A DNA stretch of 64,000 nt from Methylosarcina fibrata AML-C10. GTDB taxonomy: Bacteria; Pseudomonadota; Gammaproteobacteria; Methylococcales; Methylomonadaceae. Every line of letters starts with the position of its first letter. Position 1 is the first letter of the stretch. Below, piece by piece: positions 25,673-33,941 of the stretch. Where the stretch lies: the NCBI RefSeq assembly GCF_000372865.1, contig NZ_KB889965.1:207902-271901 (forward strand). The letters are read 5' to 3'. The notes under the pieces are model-generated. The model saw only the letters and a program-made list of their open reading frames with translations. It did not search any database and was not told the origin of the DNA. The position numbers were made by a program, and so were the translations under genes.

Positions 25673-26092
25673 ATGATTGAAAAATTAATCACGCGCCTTG
25701 ATGGCGTCAAACGAACCGGACATGGCCGCTATATCGCCCGATGCCCTGCCCACGCTGATAAATCCCCGTCTCTAACGATAACCGAAAAGGGCGGAAAAAT
25801 TTTATTCCATTGCTTCGCCGGATGCGAGCCGGCTGACGTGCTGGCCGCTATCGGCCTGACGTTCAGCGATCTTTACCCCGAGAAATCTACCTACAACAAA
25901 GGCAGCAGCCGAACGGCGGCATTCAATCCATATGATGTATTGAAATGTCTGGCGCGTGAGGCCGGAATCGTTACCCTGGCAGCGCGGCAGATAGTCCATA
26001 AAGCCCCATTGTCGGAAACCGATGCCGAGCGCGTGGATCTGGCGTATAACCGCTTACGCGATGCAGCCGAATTGATGGGGGTACGGCTATGA
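25673..26092 (+). CDS. CHC2 zinc-finger primase-like protein
   Basis: 139 residues. The N-terminal half is a CHC2-type zinc finger (ARCPAHADKSPSLTI ... FHCFAGC) as in DnaG and phage primases, giving Cys-His and Cys-Cys ligands. There is no Toprim domain in this chain, so it is a stand-alone zinc-binding module that may cooperate with the DUF3987 protein encoded next, whose start overlaps by 4 bp. Elements of this class often split or fuse these two parts. Role in replication initiation is inferred. Confidence 0.82.
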   Translation: MIEKLITRLDGVKRTGHGRYIARCPAHADKSPSLTITEKGGKILFHCFAGCEPADVLAAIGLTFSDLYPEKSTYNKGSSRTAAFNPYDVLKCLAREAGIVTLAARQIVHKAPLSETDAERVDLAYNRLRDAAELMGVRL

Positions 26093-27624
26093 GCGAGTAC
26101 GTTTCCGGTATTGAAGAATTGCTCAATCAGACACAAGGGGCAGGCGAAATGGGCGAGCCGGGTGCGTTGGCTGCTGATGTGCCGAACCCAATTGAAATCC
26201 AACCTTTGCGCCGCCCACACCAACCCGCCGAGCCGTTTCCTATTGACGCGCTTGGTATCAAGTTGAAGGCAGCAGTCGAGGCGGTTCAGGCAGCCGTCAA
26301 AGCGCCGCCCGCCCTATGTGCTCAGTCGTTTTTAGCGGGCGCGGCAGTCTGCATTCAAGGTATTGCGGATATCCGGCTTCATTGCAGCCGAATCCCACTG
26401 TCTGAATTTTTTCTTACAATTGCCGAATCCGGCGAACGCAAGAGCGCAACGGATAATCACGCGAAACGGCCTCATGCGGCTTGGCAGCACGAAGAATACA
26501 AGTTATTCAAGGATGCATTGCGCCAATTTCAGGATGAGAAAGAGGCATTCGAGAGAGCACGAAAAGATGCCATCAAGGAAGGCAAAGATTGCCCTTTGCC
26601 CGAGCCATCAGCTCCACGTATGCCGATGCTCTTCAGCGAAGACCCGACGTTTGAGGGCATCTTTAAATTGCTGGAAACCGGCTTGCCGTCAATCGGCATC
26701 TTTTCCGATGAAGGCGGTCGGATGTTGGGCGGGCATGCGATGAATGCTGAAAACCGGCTGAAGACTGTCGCATCCCTATCAAAGTTATGGGACGGCGCGC
26801 CGATAGACCGAGTTCGGGCCGGGGACGGCAGCCGGATCTTATACGGGCGGCGCTGTTCGGTTCATTTGATGGCGCAGCCGGGCGCGGCGGCTTTATTCCT
26901 GAACGATGGCGTTTCAGCGGATCAAGGGATTCTGTCTCGGTTTTTGATCGTGCACCCGGAGTCGACTAAAGGAACGCGCTCCTATGTTGATATAGACTTG
27001 CACAATGACCCGGCGCTATTGGCCTATAACGCCACCGTTGACCGATTACTGAGGTCGTGGAAATGGGATCAGGACACCGGGGAGCTTGAGCTAAGAACAG
27101 TCAATTTATCAGCAAAAGCCCGTCAAATGTGGATTGCTTATCACGATCATATAGAGGGACAGCAGACAGCCGACGGGCCTTATCGATCTATTACCGCATT
27201 TGCTTCCAAGGCCGCCGAACACGCGGCGAGATTGGCCGGAATCCTTCAGCTATTCGACGACCCAGGCGCGCAGACAGTTGACGAAAATCACATGGTTTGC
27301 GGCATTCGTTTGACTGACTTCTACCTGACCGAAGCGTTACGACTCAGGCAATTGGCAAGTGAGAATCAAGACCTGATTTTAGCTGAAAAATTACTGGAGT
27401 GGTTTAGGGCCGAGGGTTTAAGACAGATTTATCCCGTGAAAGTGTATCAGGAAGGCCCTGCCGCCATCCGAAGCAAGGAGCGGGCGATTCCCATTTTAAA
27501 AATCCTGGAGGGGCACGGCTACCTATCGCCTATTTCACCTGACCAAGCGCCGGAAATCGACGGCAAAATCAGAAAGCAGGCATGGAATATCAACGCTTAT
27601 TCACCTGATGAGGTTTTGGTATGA
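26089..27624 (+). CDS. DUF3987 (YfjI-like) replication ATPase-type protein
   Basis: 511 residues of the DUF3987/YfjI family. A P-loop-like segment reads ESGERKSAT (the family's usual modified Walker A) near residue 115, a long helical insertion follows, and IGIFSDEGGRMLGGHAM around 208 corresponds to the Walker B region. Such proteins accompany CHC2/primase proteins in satellites and integrative elements and are thought to act in DNA replication. Overlaps the CHC2 and following gene by 4 bp each, so these three form one translational unit. Confidence 0.85.
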   Translation: MSEYVSGIEELLNQTQGAGEMGEPGALAADVPNPIEIQPLRRPHQPAEPFPIDALGIKLKAAVEAVQAAVKAPPALCAQSFLAGAAVCIQGIADIRLHCSRIPLSEFFLTIAESGERKSATDNHAKRPHAAWQHEEYKLFKDALRQFQDEKEAFERARKDAIKEGKDCPLPEPSAPRMPMLFSEDPTFEGIFKLLETGLPSIGIFSDEGGRMLGGHAMNAENRLKTVASLSKLWDGAPIDRVRAGDGSRILYGRRCSVHLMAQPGAAALFLNDGVSADQGILSRFLIVHPESTKGTRSYVDIDLHNDPALLAYNATVDRLLRSWKWDQDTGELELRTVNLSAKARQMWIAYHDHIEGQQTADGPYRSITAFASKAAEHAARLAGILQLFDDPGAQTVDENHMVCGIRLTDFYLTEALRLRQLASENQDLILAEKLLEWFRAEGLRQIYPVKVYQEGPAAIRSKERAIPILKILEGHGYLSPISPDQAPEIDGKIRKQAWNINAYSPDEVLV

Positions 27625-28091
27625 GTGCGCCGATAAAATTTAATTTTTCGGCTTATACCCCTGCTATTCCCGCTATTCCTGCTATTCGAGAGCACGAACC
27701 GATGCCAAGAATAGCAGAATCGCAGGAATCGCAAGGCCCTAAGACAGAAAATGCAAAATCATTCCCTAATCAAGAGATATTCCCGAATAGCAGAATAGCA
27801 AGAATAGCAGAGGCAGACCGTCAAAAAATACTGTCCTGGCTATCTCATATTGGCGAAACGGATCAGGCCGCCGTCGACGATGTTATTGATTATTGCGCCA
27901 GTGACCCGGATGCATTGGCCTATTACTTGGGCCGGGCCGGGGAAGTCCCGCAACCACCGCCAGACGACCGCCACCATTGCCGCGAGTGCCTGAACCTGAG
28001 GAACGGCTATTGCACCCGGCAGCGGTTCAGGCCGGTCGATGACATTCCCCGCCGCTGCGAAGACCACACCGGCACGGACGAATACGCTTGA
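27621..28091 (+). CDS. Unknown protein whose gene carries iteron-like repeats
   Basis: 156 residues. The first 65 are low-complexity and encoded by the repeat array (PAIPAIPAI, later RIAESQESQ and NSRIARIAEAD); the C-terminal half has cysteines and histidines in RHHCRECLNLRNGYCTRQ and RRCEDH that could bind zinc. Genes with this kind of repetitive N-terminal code follow primase-type genes in other mobile elements, which suggests that the DNA repeats rather than the residues are selected. Coupled to the DUF3987 gene by a 4-bp overlap. Confidence 0.7.
   Translation: MSAPIKFNFSAYTPAIPAIPAIREHEPMPRIAESQESQGPKTENAKSFPNQEIFPNSRIARIAEADRQKILSWLSHIGETDQAAVDDVIDYCASDPDALAYYLGRAGEVPQPPPDDRHHCRECLNLRNGYCTRQRFRPVDDIPRRCEDHTGTDEYA
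27663..27808. repeat. Iteron-like array, candidate replication origin of the element
   Basis: GCTATTC occurs three times at 9-bp spacing (27663, 27672, 27681). The inverse GAATAGC, or GAATCGC, occurs six times in two clusters (27709, 27717, 27726 and 27785, 27793, 27802) with 8-9 bp spacing. Nine near-identical 7-mers in opposed clusters within 146 bp, all inside a coding region, look like binding sites for an initiator. Confidence 0.6.
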
Positions 28092-28158
28092 ACAGTACGC
28101 AAGGCGGTACGCAAAGAGTACGCATATCCAATCATTGGCGAAACGAAGGAACACCACC

Positions 28159-28530
28159 ATGAACAACATTACCGAAACCACCCTCCCCTTACCTACCAAC
28201 ATCAATGACCGTATAGCCGCTCTGAAACAGAAAGCCACCTTAGCCATCGAGACATGGCAGCCGGAACCCGGCGAAAGCCTGATAGGCGAATTGATCGGTT
28301 CACAAAAGGCATCGGGCATTTACGGCGAAAACATCCAGATCCTCATCAAGGACGAAACCGGGCACGTTACCGCGGCATGGCTCACTGCCTGGTTAAAAGA
28401 TAATCTGAGGGCGCAAGGAGCCGATAAAGGCGACTTGGTAGCGATTACCTTCTTAGGCAAGAAGATGTCGCCAGCGGGGCGACCGTATAACGCTTATTCG
28501 CTGGTCGTCGATAAATTGAACAATGTTTAA
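28159..28530 (+). CDS. Hypothetical small protein, possible OB-fold/ssDNA-binding
   Basis: 123 residues from the ATG at 28159, chosen for the GAAGGAAC site; the open frame extends 120 bp upstream without coding character. The core (PGESLIGELIGSQKASGIYG, LIKDETGHVTAAWLTAWL, KGDLVAITFLGKKMS) alternates strands in the way of OB-fold proteins of phages, so single-stranded-DNA or RNA binding is a guess that fits its place after replication genes. Confidence 0.65.
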   Translation: MNNITETTLPLPTNINDRIAALKQKATLAIETWQPEPGESLIGELIGSQKASGIYGENIQILIKDETGHVTAAWLTAWLKDNLRAQGADKGDLVAITFLGKKMSPAGRPYNAYSLVVDKLNNV

Positions 28531-28565
28531 TTATAATCAACCTGAATCAGCAGGATTTCAGCAGG

Positions 28566-28961
28566 ATGGCAGATACAAAATTCAAGCCCGGACAATCGGG
28601 CAATCCCAAAGGCCGGGAACCCGGAGCTACCCCGGCAACAAAACTTCGAAAAGCCATTGCCGACGCCATGCCGGAGATTCTGGCGCAACTGGTCGAACAG
28701 GCCAAGGCCGGAGACGTGGCCGCCGCCAAGGTCTTGATTGACCGGGTATGCCCGCCATTGAAGCCGCAAGCTTTGCCGATTAGCTTGCCCGTGAACGGAT
28801 CGCTGACCGAACAAGGCGTCGAAATTATCCGGGCAACGATGGCCGGGCAGATACCGCCCGACATCGGCAGCCAGTTGATAACCGCCCTGGCGGCGCAATC
28901 GAAAATCATTGAAGTGGATGAACTGACTAGACGAGTGGAAGCCCTGGAGGCGAAACAATGA
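28566..28961 (+). CDS. DUF5681 domain protein
   Basis: 131 residues. The N terminus has the DUF5681 signature FKPGQSGNPKGREPG, followed by helical ATKLRKAIADAMPEILAQLV and a C-terminal coiled helix. The family is found in phages and integrative elements, often near small terminase subunits; the true activity is unknown. The start has AGGATTTCAGCAGGATGG around it. It overlaps the next small gene by 4 bp. Confidence 0.78.
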   Translation: MADTKFKPGQSGNPKGREPGATPATKLRKAIADAMPEILAQLVEQAKAGDVAAAKVLIDRVCPPLKPQALPISLPVNGSLTEQGVEIIRATMAGQIPPDIGSQLITALAAQSKIIEVDELTRRVEALEAKQ

Positions 28962-29128
28962 GTATCAAGACGAGAGTAAATAAACTGGAAGCCAAACACC
29001 GCCCCATAGGGCTGGTGGTGATTATCCTGATGGACGGAGAAACCGAGGAGCAGGCGTTACAACGCTGTTACCCAGACGAGAAACCGGATCAGGTGGTATT
29101 CTTGGATGAGGCGGATAAAACCGCCTAA
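28958..29128 (+). CDS. Small hypothetical protein
   Basis: 56 residues starting MSIKTRVNKLEAKHRPIG; the ATG overlaps the DUF5681 stop (ATGA) and GGAGGCG precedes it, so it is translated. The phrase VIILMDGETEEQALQR and a C-terminal acidic part are typical of tiny phage proteins of unknown function. Last gene before the terminator. Confidence 0.6.
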   Translation: MSIKTRVNKLEAKHRPIGLVVIILMDGETEEQALQRCYPDEKPDQVVFLDEADKTA

Positions 29129-29133
29129 ACAAC

Positions 29134-29157
29134 AAGCCGGGTAACACCGGCTTTTTT
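29134..29157 (+). terminator. Rho-independent terminator of the element's main operon
   Basis: AAGCCGG, six-base loop, CCGGCTT followed by a run of T. It lies a few bases past the last gene of the left-to-right operon. Confidence 0.85.
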
Positions 29158-29180
29158 ATGCCTGGCGTTCATATCGGCAA

Positions 29181-29346
29181 TGCAGTGATGTGCTACTTTC
29201 AGGAAACAACGCCCATTGCAATAATCATGCCCGTCTGTAACGCACGGATAGCGCGGCTTTCAGAGAGTTGGCACGAAATCATGCTAAGGAATTGATTGTA
29301 TGCCAAATAGGAAACAATCAGCCGGGCCACTGCATGAGGTAATGGC
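29181..29346 (+). repeat. 166-bp direct repeat, copy 1
   Basis: Begins TGCAGTGATGTGCTACTTTC and ends at GAGGTAATGGC. It is matched, with scattered substitutions and the same length, by 29656-29821. It contains no convincing gene. Confidence 0.85.
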
Positions 29347-29598
29347 AACGGCGGCCACGCTAACGGCTATCTCGCCGTTGTCCATTTTTTCGATAATTTC
29401 AGGAATGCCGCTTTCTACGACTTTTTTGGCTTGTCGATAGGTTTCTTTATTGCCGAATCCGGCTTGCTCTGCGGCGATATCATCCTTTCTTTTTCCAGAA
29501 ATTGCTTCGCCAAAATTTTGGCAATCCTCTTTTTCAGTATATTGATTAGTTCCGCGCCTATCCCCGAGTTCGGCCTCAATCGCCTTCCCAATAGCCAC
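29284..29598 (-). pseudogene. ParB/partition-like protein fragment between the repeats
   Basis: The frame is open from 29667 to 29284 on the minus strand, and GTG 29598 is only a possible start. Residues such as WTVSEKVAIGKAIEAELG, DIAAEQAGFGNKETYRQAKK and ESGIPEIIEKMDNGEIAVS correspond to the helical middle part of ParB-related proteins of phages and elements. The similarity begins and ends at the two repeats, with the last 19 codons reading repeat sequence. The nuclease-like N-terminal domain and the end are missing. Confidence 0.6.
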
Positions 29599-29655
29599 TT
29601 TCTCAGAAACCGTCCATTGCTTAGAGAAAGCATTGGCGTCTACCCAATCGGTGCT

Positions 29656-29821
29656 TGCAGTAATGTGCTACTTTCAGGAAACAACACCCATTGCAATTAT
29701 CATGCCCGCCTGTAATGCATGTTTGTCAAGGCTTTCAGAGAGTTGGCACGAAATCATGCTAAGAAATTGATTGTATGTCAAATAGGAAACAATCAGCCGG
29801 GCCACTGCATGAGGTAATGGC
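29656..29821 (+). repeat. 166-bp direct repeat, copy 2
   Basis: Direct copy of 29181-29346 with about 90% identity by eye and no length difference. It lies between the ParB-like fragment and the right end of the element. Confidence 0.85.
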
Positions 29822-29883
29822 GGAAACGGTAGGATTTGCGGGAGCGTGATCGATGGGGCAAAAGGCTTTGTTTAACCTGGAGT

Positions 29884-29903
29884 GTAACCCCAGCGTAACC
29901 CCG
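29884..29903 (+). promoter_or_regulatory. GTAACCCC repeats at the right end (candidate arm sites)
   Basis: GTAACCCC at 29884-29891 and 29895-29902, 11 bp apart and in the same orientation as the left-end set. The 25-bp context differs from the left one at only two positions, so the ends share a protein-binding site, presumably for the integrase. Confidence 0.55.
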
Positions 29904-29912
29904 AAAATAAAA

Positions 29913-29940
29913 AAGGGCTTAGATTTGAATCTAAACCCTT
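29913..29940 (-). terminator. Terminator of the tRNA-Thr gene
   Basis: AAGGG...CCCTT hairpin with inner TTAGATT/AATCTAA pairing, followed on the minus strand by a T run. It starts 9 bp past the tRNA 3' end and lies inside the element, which has thus supplied a new terminator in place of the one now at 22658-22694. Confidence 0.75.
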
Positions 29941-29943
29941 GAT

Positions 29944-29994
29944 ATTCATGGAGCTGGCGATGGGACTCGAACCCGCGACCGGCTGATTACAAAT
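29944..29994 (-). repeat. Right attachment site: 51-bp repeat within tRNA-Thr
   Basis: Identical to 22699-22749. It runs from five bases beyond the tRNA 3' end to the anticodon loop, so the element restored a complete tRNA on integration. Confidence 0.92.
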
Positions 29995-30024
29995 CAGCTG
30001 CTCTACCAACTGAGCTACGCCAGC
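29949..30024 (-). tRNA. tRNA-Thr (anticodon TGT)
   Basis: 76 nt with encoded CCA. Acceptor GCTGGCG pairs with CGCCAGC, D arm GCTCAGTTGGTAGAGC, anticodon stem GCTGA/TCAGC around the loop TTTGTAA, and T loop TTCGAGT. The anticodon TGT reads Thr codons ACA (and ACG by wobble). In the T stem (GCGGG/CCCAT) the second pair is C-A instead of a Watson-Crick pair. It is the integration target of the 7.3-kb element, and its 3' half is duplicated at 22699. Confidence 0.95.
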
Positions 30025-30151
30025 AAAGAAGTGCGCATTATACAGAAGAAAATTATTTTGCAAAGCATTTTTTAATTTTCATTCTGCATAACTCAGTTCT
30101 CTTATCAGGGCCTCGCTTAGGGATTATGTCCGGTTGGCCTGGGGAATTTTA

Positions 30152-32326
30152 TTACCGCTTTTTCGCGGCTCGCGGATGTTGACTTCTGATTTTGCGTACT
30201 CGATTCTTGCCGGGTAAACCCGCTTCCTGGCCGGTATGCTTGGTTCTGAAGCGTTGTCCATTTTCCGGTGAAGTGCCGGTGCCTTTCGGTTGGAACGACG
30301 GAATCAAATGGTGCTTGCCGTTGCCGATCAGGTCGCTGCGGCCCATGTTGTTCAACGCTTCCCGCAATAAGGGCCAGTTGTTAGGGTCGTGGTAGCGCAG
30401 AAAAGCCTTGTGCAGGCGGCGCTGTTTTACGCTTTTCGGGATGTAGATGTTTTCCGACTTGCGGCTGACCTTATGCAGAGTATTCTTGCCGGAATGATAC
30501 ATCGCGGTCGCGATCGCCATCGGCGACGGCAGAAAGGCCTGCACTTGATCGGCGCGAAAGCCGTGGCGCTTCAGCCAGAGGGCCAGATTCAGCATGTCCT
30601 GGTCGGTGGTGCCGGGATGGGCCGCGATGAAATACGGAATCAGGTATTGCTCCTTGCCGGCTTCCTTGGAAAACTTGTCGAACATTTCTTTGAAGCGGTC
30701 GTAGGTGCCGATGCCGGGCTTCATCATCTTCGACAAGGGGCCTTGCTCGGTGTGCTCGGGGGCGATTTTCAGATAGCCGCCGACATGATGAGTAACCAGC
30801 TCCCTGACGTATTCGGGCGAGGTCACCGCCAGATCGTAGCGCAGGCCGGACGCGATGAAAATCTTTTTGATGCCGGGCAGGGCGCGGGCGCGCCGGTAAA
30901 GCCTGATCAGCGGAGTGTGATCGGTATTCAGATTCGGGCAGATGCCCGGAAACACGCAGGAGGGCTTGCGGCAGGAAGCTTCGATTTTGGGATCCTTGCA
31001 GGCGAGCCGGTACATGTTCGCGGTCGGCCCGCCCAGGTCGGAAATATGGCCGGTAAAGGCCGGCGAGATGTCCCGGATGGCCTCGATTTCACGAATGATC
31101 GAATCTTCGGAGCGGCTCTGGATGATCCGGCCCTCGTGCTCGGTAATCGAGCAGAAGGTGCAGCCGCCGAAGCAGCCGCGCATGATGTTGACTGAATGCT
31201 GGATCATTTCGAACGCCGGCACGTTGGCTTTGCCGTAAACCTTGTGCGGCAGCCGCGAATAGGGCAGGTCGTAGACGCCGTCCATTTCCTTGGTGGTTAA
31301 GGGTAACGGCGGCGGATTGACCCACACCTGACGCTGGCCGTGCTGCTGAAGCAAGGGGCGGGCGTTGCCCGGATTCGTTTCGCCGTGCATGACCCGCGAT
31401 GCATGGGCGTACAGAACCGGATCGTCCTTGACGTCCTCGTAGGCGGGCAGACGGATCACGGTATGGGCGCGCCGGTTCCGGAGCAGAGTCCTGTCGAACT
31501 GCACCACGCTTTCGCCGGGTTCTTCGCCGGCAGCCGCCTTTGCTTCACAAGCGGGCTGTTCCTGATAGGGATTTTGCGGCGGTGCGACAATGCCGGGCCG
31601 GTCGAGCTCGGTCGAGTCCCTGACCGCGTATCCGGGCGGAATCTCTTTAACGAAATGCACGGTGCCGCGGATGCCGGTCAGATCGGAGATGGCTTCCCCC
31701 AGCGCCAGCCGGTGGGCGATCTCGACGATTTGCCGTTCGGCGTTGCCGTACACCAGAAGATCGGCCTTCGAGTCGAGCAAGACCGATTTTTTGACGGTAT
31801 CGGACCAGTAATCGTAATGGGCGATCCGGCGCAGGCTGGCTTCGATGCCGCCGATGACGATCGGCACGTCCTTGTAGGCTTCACGGCAGCGGTGCGAATA
31901 GACGGTGACGGCCCGGTCCGGGCGTTTGCCCGCGGCGCCGTCCGGCGTATAGGCGTCGTTGGAGCGGATTTTCTTATCGGACGTATAGCGGTTGACCATC
32001 GAATCCATATTGCCGCCGGTGATGCCGAAAAACAGATTGGGGCGGCCCAGTCTCCGGAAATCGTCGGCGGAGGTCCAGTCGGGCTGGGCGATGATGCCGA
32101 CTCGGAAGCCTTGCGCTTCCAATAAACGGCCGATCAGGGCCATGCCGAAGCTGGGGTGGTCGATATAGGCGTCGCCGGTCACCAGAATGATGTCGCAACT
32201 GTCCCAGCCCAGTTCATCCATTTCTTCCCTGCTCATCGGCAGCATGGGGGCCGTGCCGAAACGATGGGCCCAGTATTTGCGGTAACCGAAGAGAAAAGGT
32301 GCCGAGGCTATGGTGGATAATTTCAT
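30152..32326 (-). CDS. ygiQ: YgiQ family radical SAM protein
   Basis: 724 residues from the ATG at 32326, preferred because it overlaps the upstream stop as ATGA and starts the family's usual N terminus. A cobalamin-binding-like N-terminal domain (about 40-250) precedes the radical SAM cluster CFGGCTFC and a C-terminal DUF3362. YgiQ proteins are conserved in bacteria; the reaction is not established. It is translated together with the spermidine synthase-like gene upstream. Confidence 0.92.
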   Translation of the reverse strand: MKLSTIASAPFLFGYRKYWAHRFGTAPMLPMSREEMDELGWDSCDIILVTGDAYIDHPSFGMALIGRLLEAQGFRVGIIAQPDWTSADDFRRLGRPNLFFGITGGNMDSMVNRYTSDKKIRSNDAYTPDGAAGKRPDRAVTVYSHRCREAYKDVPIVIGGIEASLRRIAHYDYWSDTVKKSVLLDSKADLLVYGNAERQIVEIAHRLALGEAISDLTGIRGTVHFVKEIPPGYAVRDSTELDRPGIVAPPQNPYQEQPACEAKAAAGEEPGESVVQFDRTLLRNRRAHTVIRLPAYEDVKDDPVLYAHASRVMHGETNPGNARPLLQQHGQRQVWVNPPPLPLTTKEMDGVYDLPYSRLPHKVYGKANVPAFEMIQHSVNIMRGCFGGCTFCSITEHEGRIIQSRSEDSIIREIEAIRDISPAFTGHISDLGGPTANMYRLACKDPKIEASCRKPSCVFPGICPNLNTDHTPLIRLYRRARALPGIKKIFIASGLRYDLAVTSPEYVRELVTHHVGGYLKIAPEHTEQGPLSKMMKPGIGTYDRFKEMFDKFSKEAGKEQYLIPYFIAAHPGTTDQDMLNLALWLKRHGFRADQVQAFLPSPMAIATAMYHSGKNTLHKVSRKSENIYIPKSVKQRRLHKAFLRYHDPNNWPLLREALNNMGRSDLIGNGKHHLIPSFQPKGTGTSPENGQRFRTKHTGQEAGLPGKNRVRKIRSQHPRAAKKR

Positions 32327-33126
32327 TTTCTGATCACGTGGTTGAGAGTGCCGGCATTTTGCCGGCAAAAATCCTTTAAAAAACCGGGAAACTCGATGAG
32401 GTAATGCTGTTCAAGGGCGAGGGCGCGGGACCTAAGCCGGTTCAGCTCGTAAACCGGCGTACCTTCGTTAAAGGCAAAACCGATGGTATTGCCTCTATCG
32501 TGGACCGTCAGAAAGAGAACTTTCGAGTTAAAGGCGCTGTCGAGCCAATCGGCGCAAGCATCGTACAGCGGCTTGTCCGTGGTCCACAGGTTGAGAACCA
32601 GGATGCCGTCCGGCTTCAATAAACTTTTGCAGGCATCGAAAAAAGCAATGCTGCGCATCGAGTGCGCCATGCCTTCCTGGTCGAAGGCGTCCAGAAAAAT
32701 CAGACTGAATTTTTCCCGCAAAGTTTCGGTGCGCTGGCGTATGAAACGGCCCCCATCGTCGATGACGATTTTCAAGCGGGGATCCAAAGGCAGCCCGAAA
32801 TGGCTGCGCGCGATTTTGACCACGCTTTTCCGGTATTCGATCGCATGCAGCCGGCACTCCGGGAAATGGTGCAGCAGGAATTTGGCCAGGGAGCCGCCGC
32901 CCAGGCCGACGATCAAGGCAGTTTCAAAAGATTCCTTGAACAACAGCCAGGCGGTCATGGCGCGCACGTAGGCCAGTACGAGCCGCTCCGGCTCGGCCAA
33001 AGACATGCTGCTTTGCCGGGAAAGGGTACCGAAATGCAGCGATCTGACGCCGTCACTCTCGACAATTTCAAGAATGCCGTCATCGTCGTGGCTCTGATGG
33101 ATGAGACGGGCGTCGTATTTATACAT
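32323..33126 (-). CDS. Spermidine synthase-like (SpeE-family) protein
   Basis: 267 residues with the Rossmann-type nucleotide site [15 protein letters not shown], the acidic strand [12 protein letters not shown], and a catalytic-type [11 protein letters not shown]. This fits the aminopropyltransferase/methyltransferase fold of SpeE, but short SpeE-like proteins without the N-terminal domain occur widely and may not make polyamines. The stop overlaps ygiQ by 4 bp. Confidence 0.78.
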   Translation of the reverse strand: MYKYDARLIHQSHDDDGILEIVESDGVRSLHFGTLSRQSSMSLAEPERLVLAYVRAMTAWLLFKESFETALIVGLGGGSLAKFLLHHFPECRLHAIEYRKSVVKIARSHFGLPLDPRLKIVIDDGGRFIRQRTETLREKFSLIFLDAFDQEGMAHSMRSIAFFDACKSLLKPDGILVLNLWTTDKPLYDACADWLDSAFNSKVLFLTVHDRGNTIGFAFNEGTPVYELNRLRSRALALEQHYLIEFPGFLKDFCRQNAGTLNHVIRK

Positions 33127-33550
33127 AAACCGGGAAAAGAAGATCGTTCAAGCTGGCCATTATACATGAGGCGCAGCATTAGCCGGACGTTTCGGTATTT
33201 TTTAAACGAAAGGCGGTGTCAGGGACTGAGATTGGCTCTCCGTCTCGGCATTCTTCCTATTCCTCCGGTTTATTGAACAGAATGGACGCGCTTCGCTTAT
33301 CCGGCCTGGCAGAGCTTTATATTATAATGCTCGGCTTATATGTAAGCCTTTTCTTGCTCGCTTTTGAGAATAACCGAAATCAGCCCGTTATAGCCGTCTT
33401 CCGCAAGTGCAGGGGTTGAAATTGGCTTTATTGCCCCGATAGTTTGAAAATATGCGCGATTATTCATTCTTGGCAGGGTAGCGTAAAATCGGCTTTTAGA
33501 AAACGAATCCAATCGCTTGAACCCGTTTCTTCACCATCCAGAGAGTCACC
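33127..33550. other. Divergent intergenic region
   Basis: 424 bp between the SpeE-like gene (minus) and the secreted protein gene (plus) without a gene. A TATAAT occurs at 33323-33328, and GGCTTA-TATG-TAAGCC at 33333-33348 followed by T-rich sequence forms a small hairpin. Promoters for both sides are expected here. Confidence 0.4.
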
Positions 33551-33931
33551 ATGAAAAAGTTTCTTTTCCTAGCTTTACTGTTGTCGGCGACCGCCGTCAG
33601 CGCCGATGATCCCAAGAACGAATGGCACAATACGACGTTGTCCGACGCCACGATCAAGAAAATCCAGGCATCTTCCTACGAGTATAAAAAATGCGTCAGC
33701 GCCGAAATGCAAAAACCGGCTTATCGGGACATGGACATCCGGAAAGGAGCCGAGCAGGTGGTCAAACAGTGCGAGCCGGTATTGGCTCAGGTTCGCGGCA
33801 TTTATCTCGAAGAAAAAGTGCCCGAAGTCGTCGCCGACCGCCATCTGAAGCAGATGCGACTGCAATCCACCCGTTCGGTGATCCAGACCATGATGTTTGC
33901 CGAAGCCGCCCGTAAATCAGGACAACAGTGA
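33551..33931 (+). CDS. Secreted hypothetical protein
   Basis: 126 residues. The N-terminal MKKFLFLALLLSATAVSA is a clear signal peptide cut after Ala; the mature part is helical and charged with two cysteines (KKCVSAE, VKQCEPV) that could form a disulfide. It lies 10 bp before the DUF2760 gene and is probably in operon with it and the Hsp70 gene. Function unknown. Confidence 0.75.
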   Translation: MKKFLFLALLLSATAVSADDPKNEWHNTTLSDATIKKIQASSYEYKKCVSAEMQKPAYRDMDIRKGAEQVVKQCEPVLAQVRGIYLEEKVPEVVADRHLKQMRLQSTRSVIQTMMFAEAARKSGQQ

Positions 33932-33941
33932 CCCATTCTTT

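Larger units (their letters stand above)
22699..29994. mobile_element. 7.3-kb integrated genetic element in tRNA-Thr
   Basis: Bounded by 51-bp direct repeats, with a P4-type integrase gene next to the left one and the intact tRNA-Thr at the right. Cargo in order: integrase, DUF433/DUF5615 toxin-antitoxin, a basic unknown protein, AlpA-like regulator, CHC2 zinc-finger protein, DUF3987 protein, iteron-bearing gene, possible OB-fold protein, DUF5681 protein, a small protein, and 166-bp direct repeats. No capsid, tail or transfer genes are visible. The set resembles satellites or small mobilisable islands that replicate but depend on a helper. Confidence 0.85.

Noticed and set aside
27663-27808. 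CRISPR array
   Set aside because: Repeats are 7-mers with 1-2 base gaps and appear in both orientations; there are no spacers of 25-40 bp and no cas genes.
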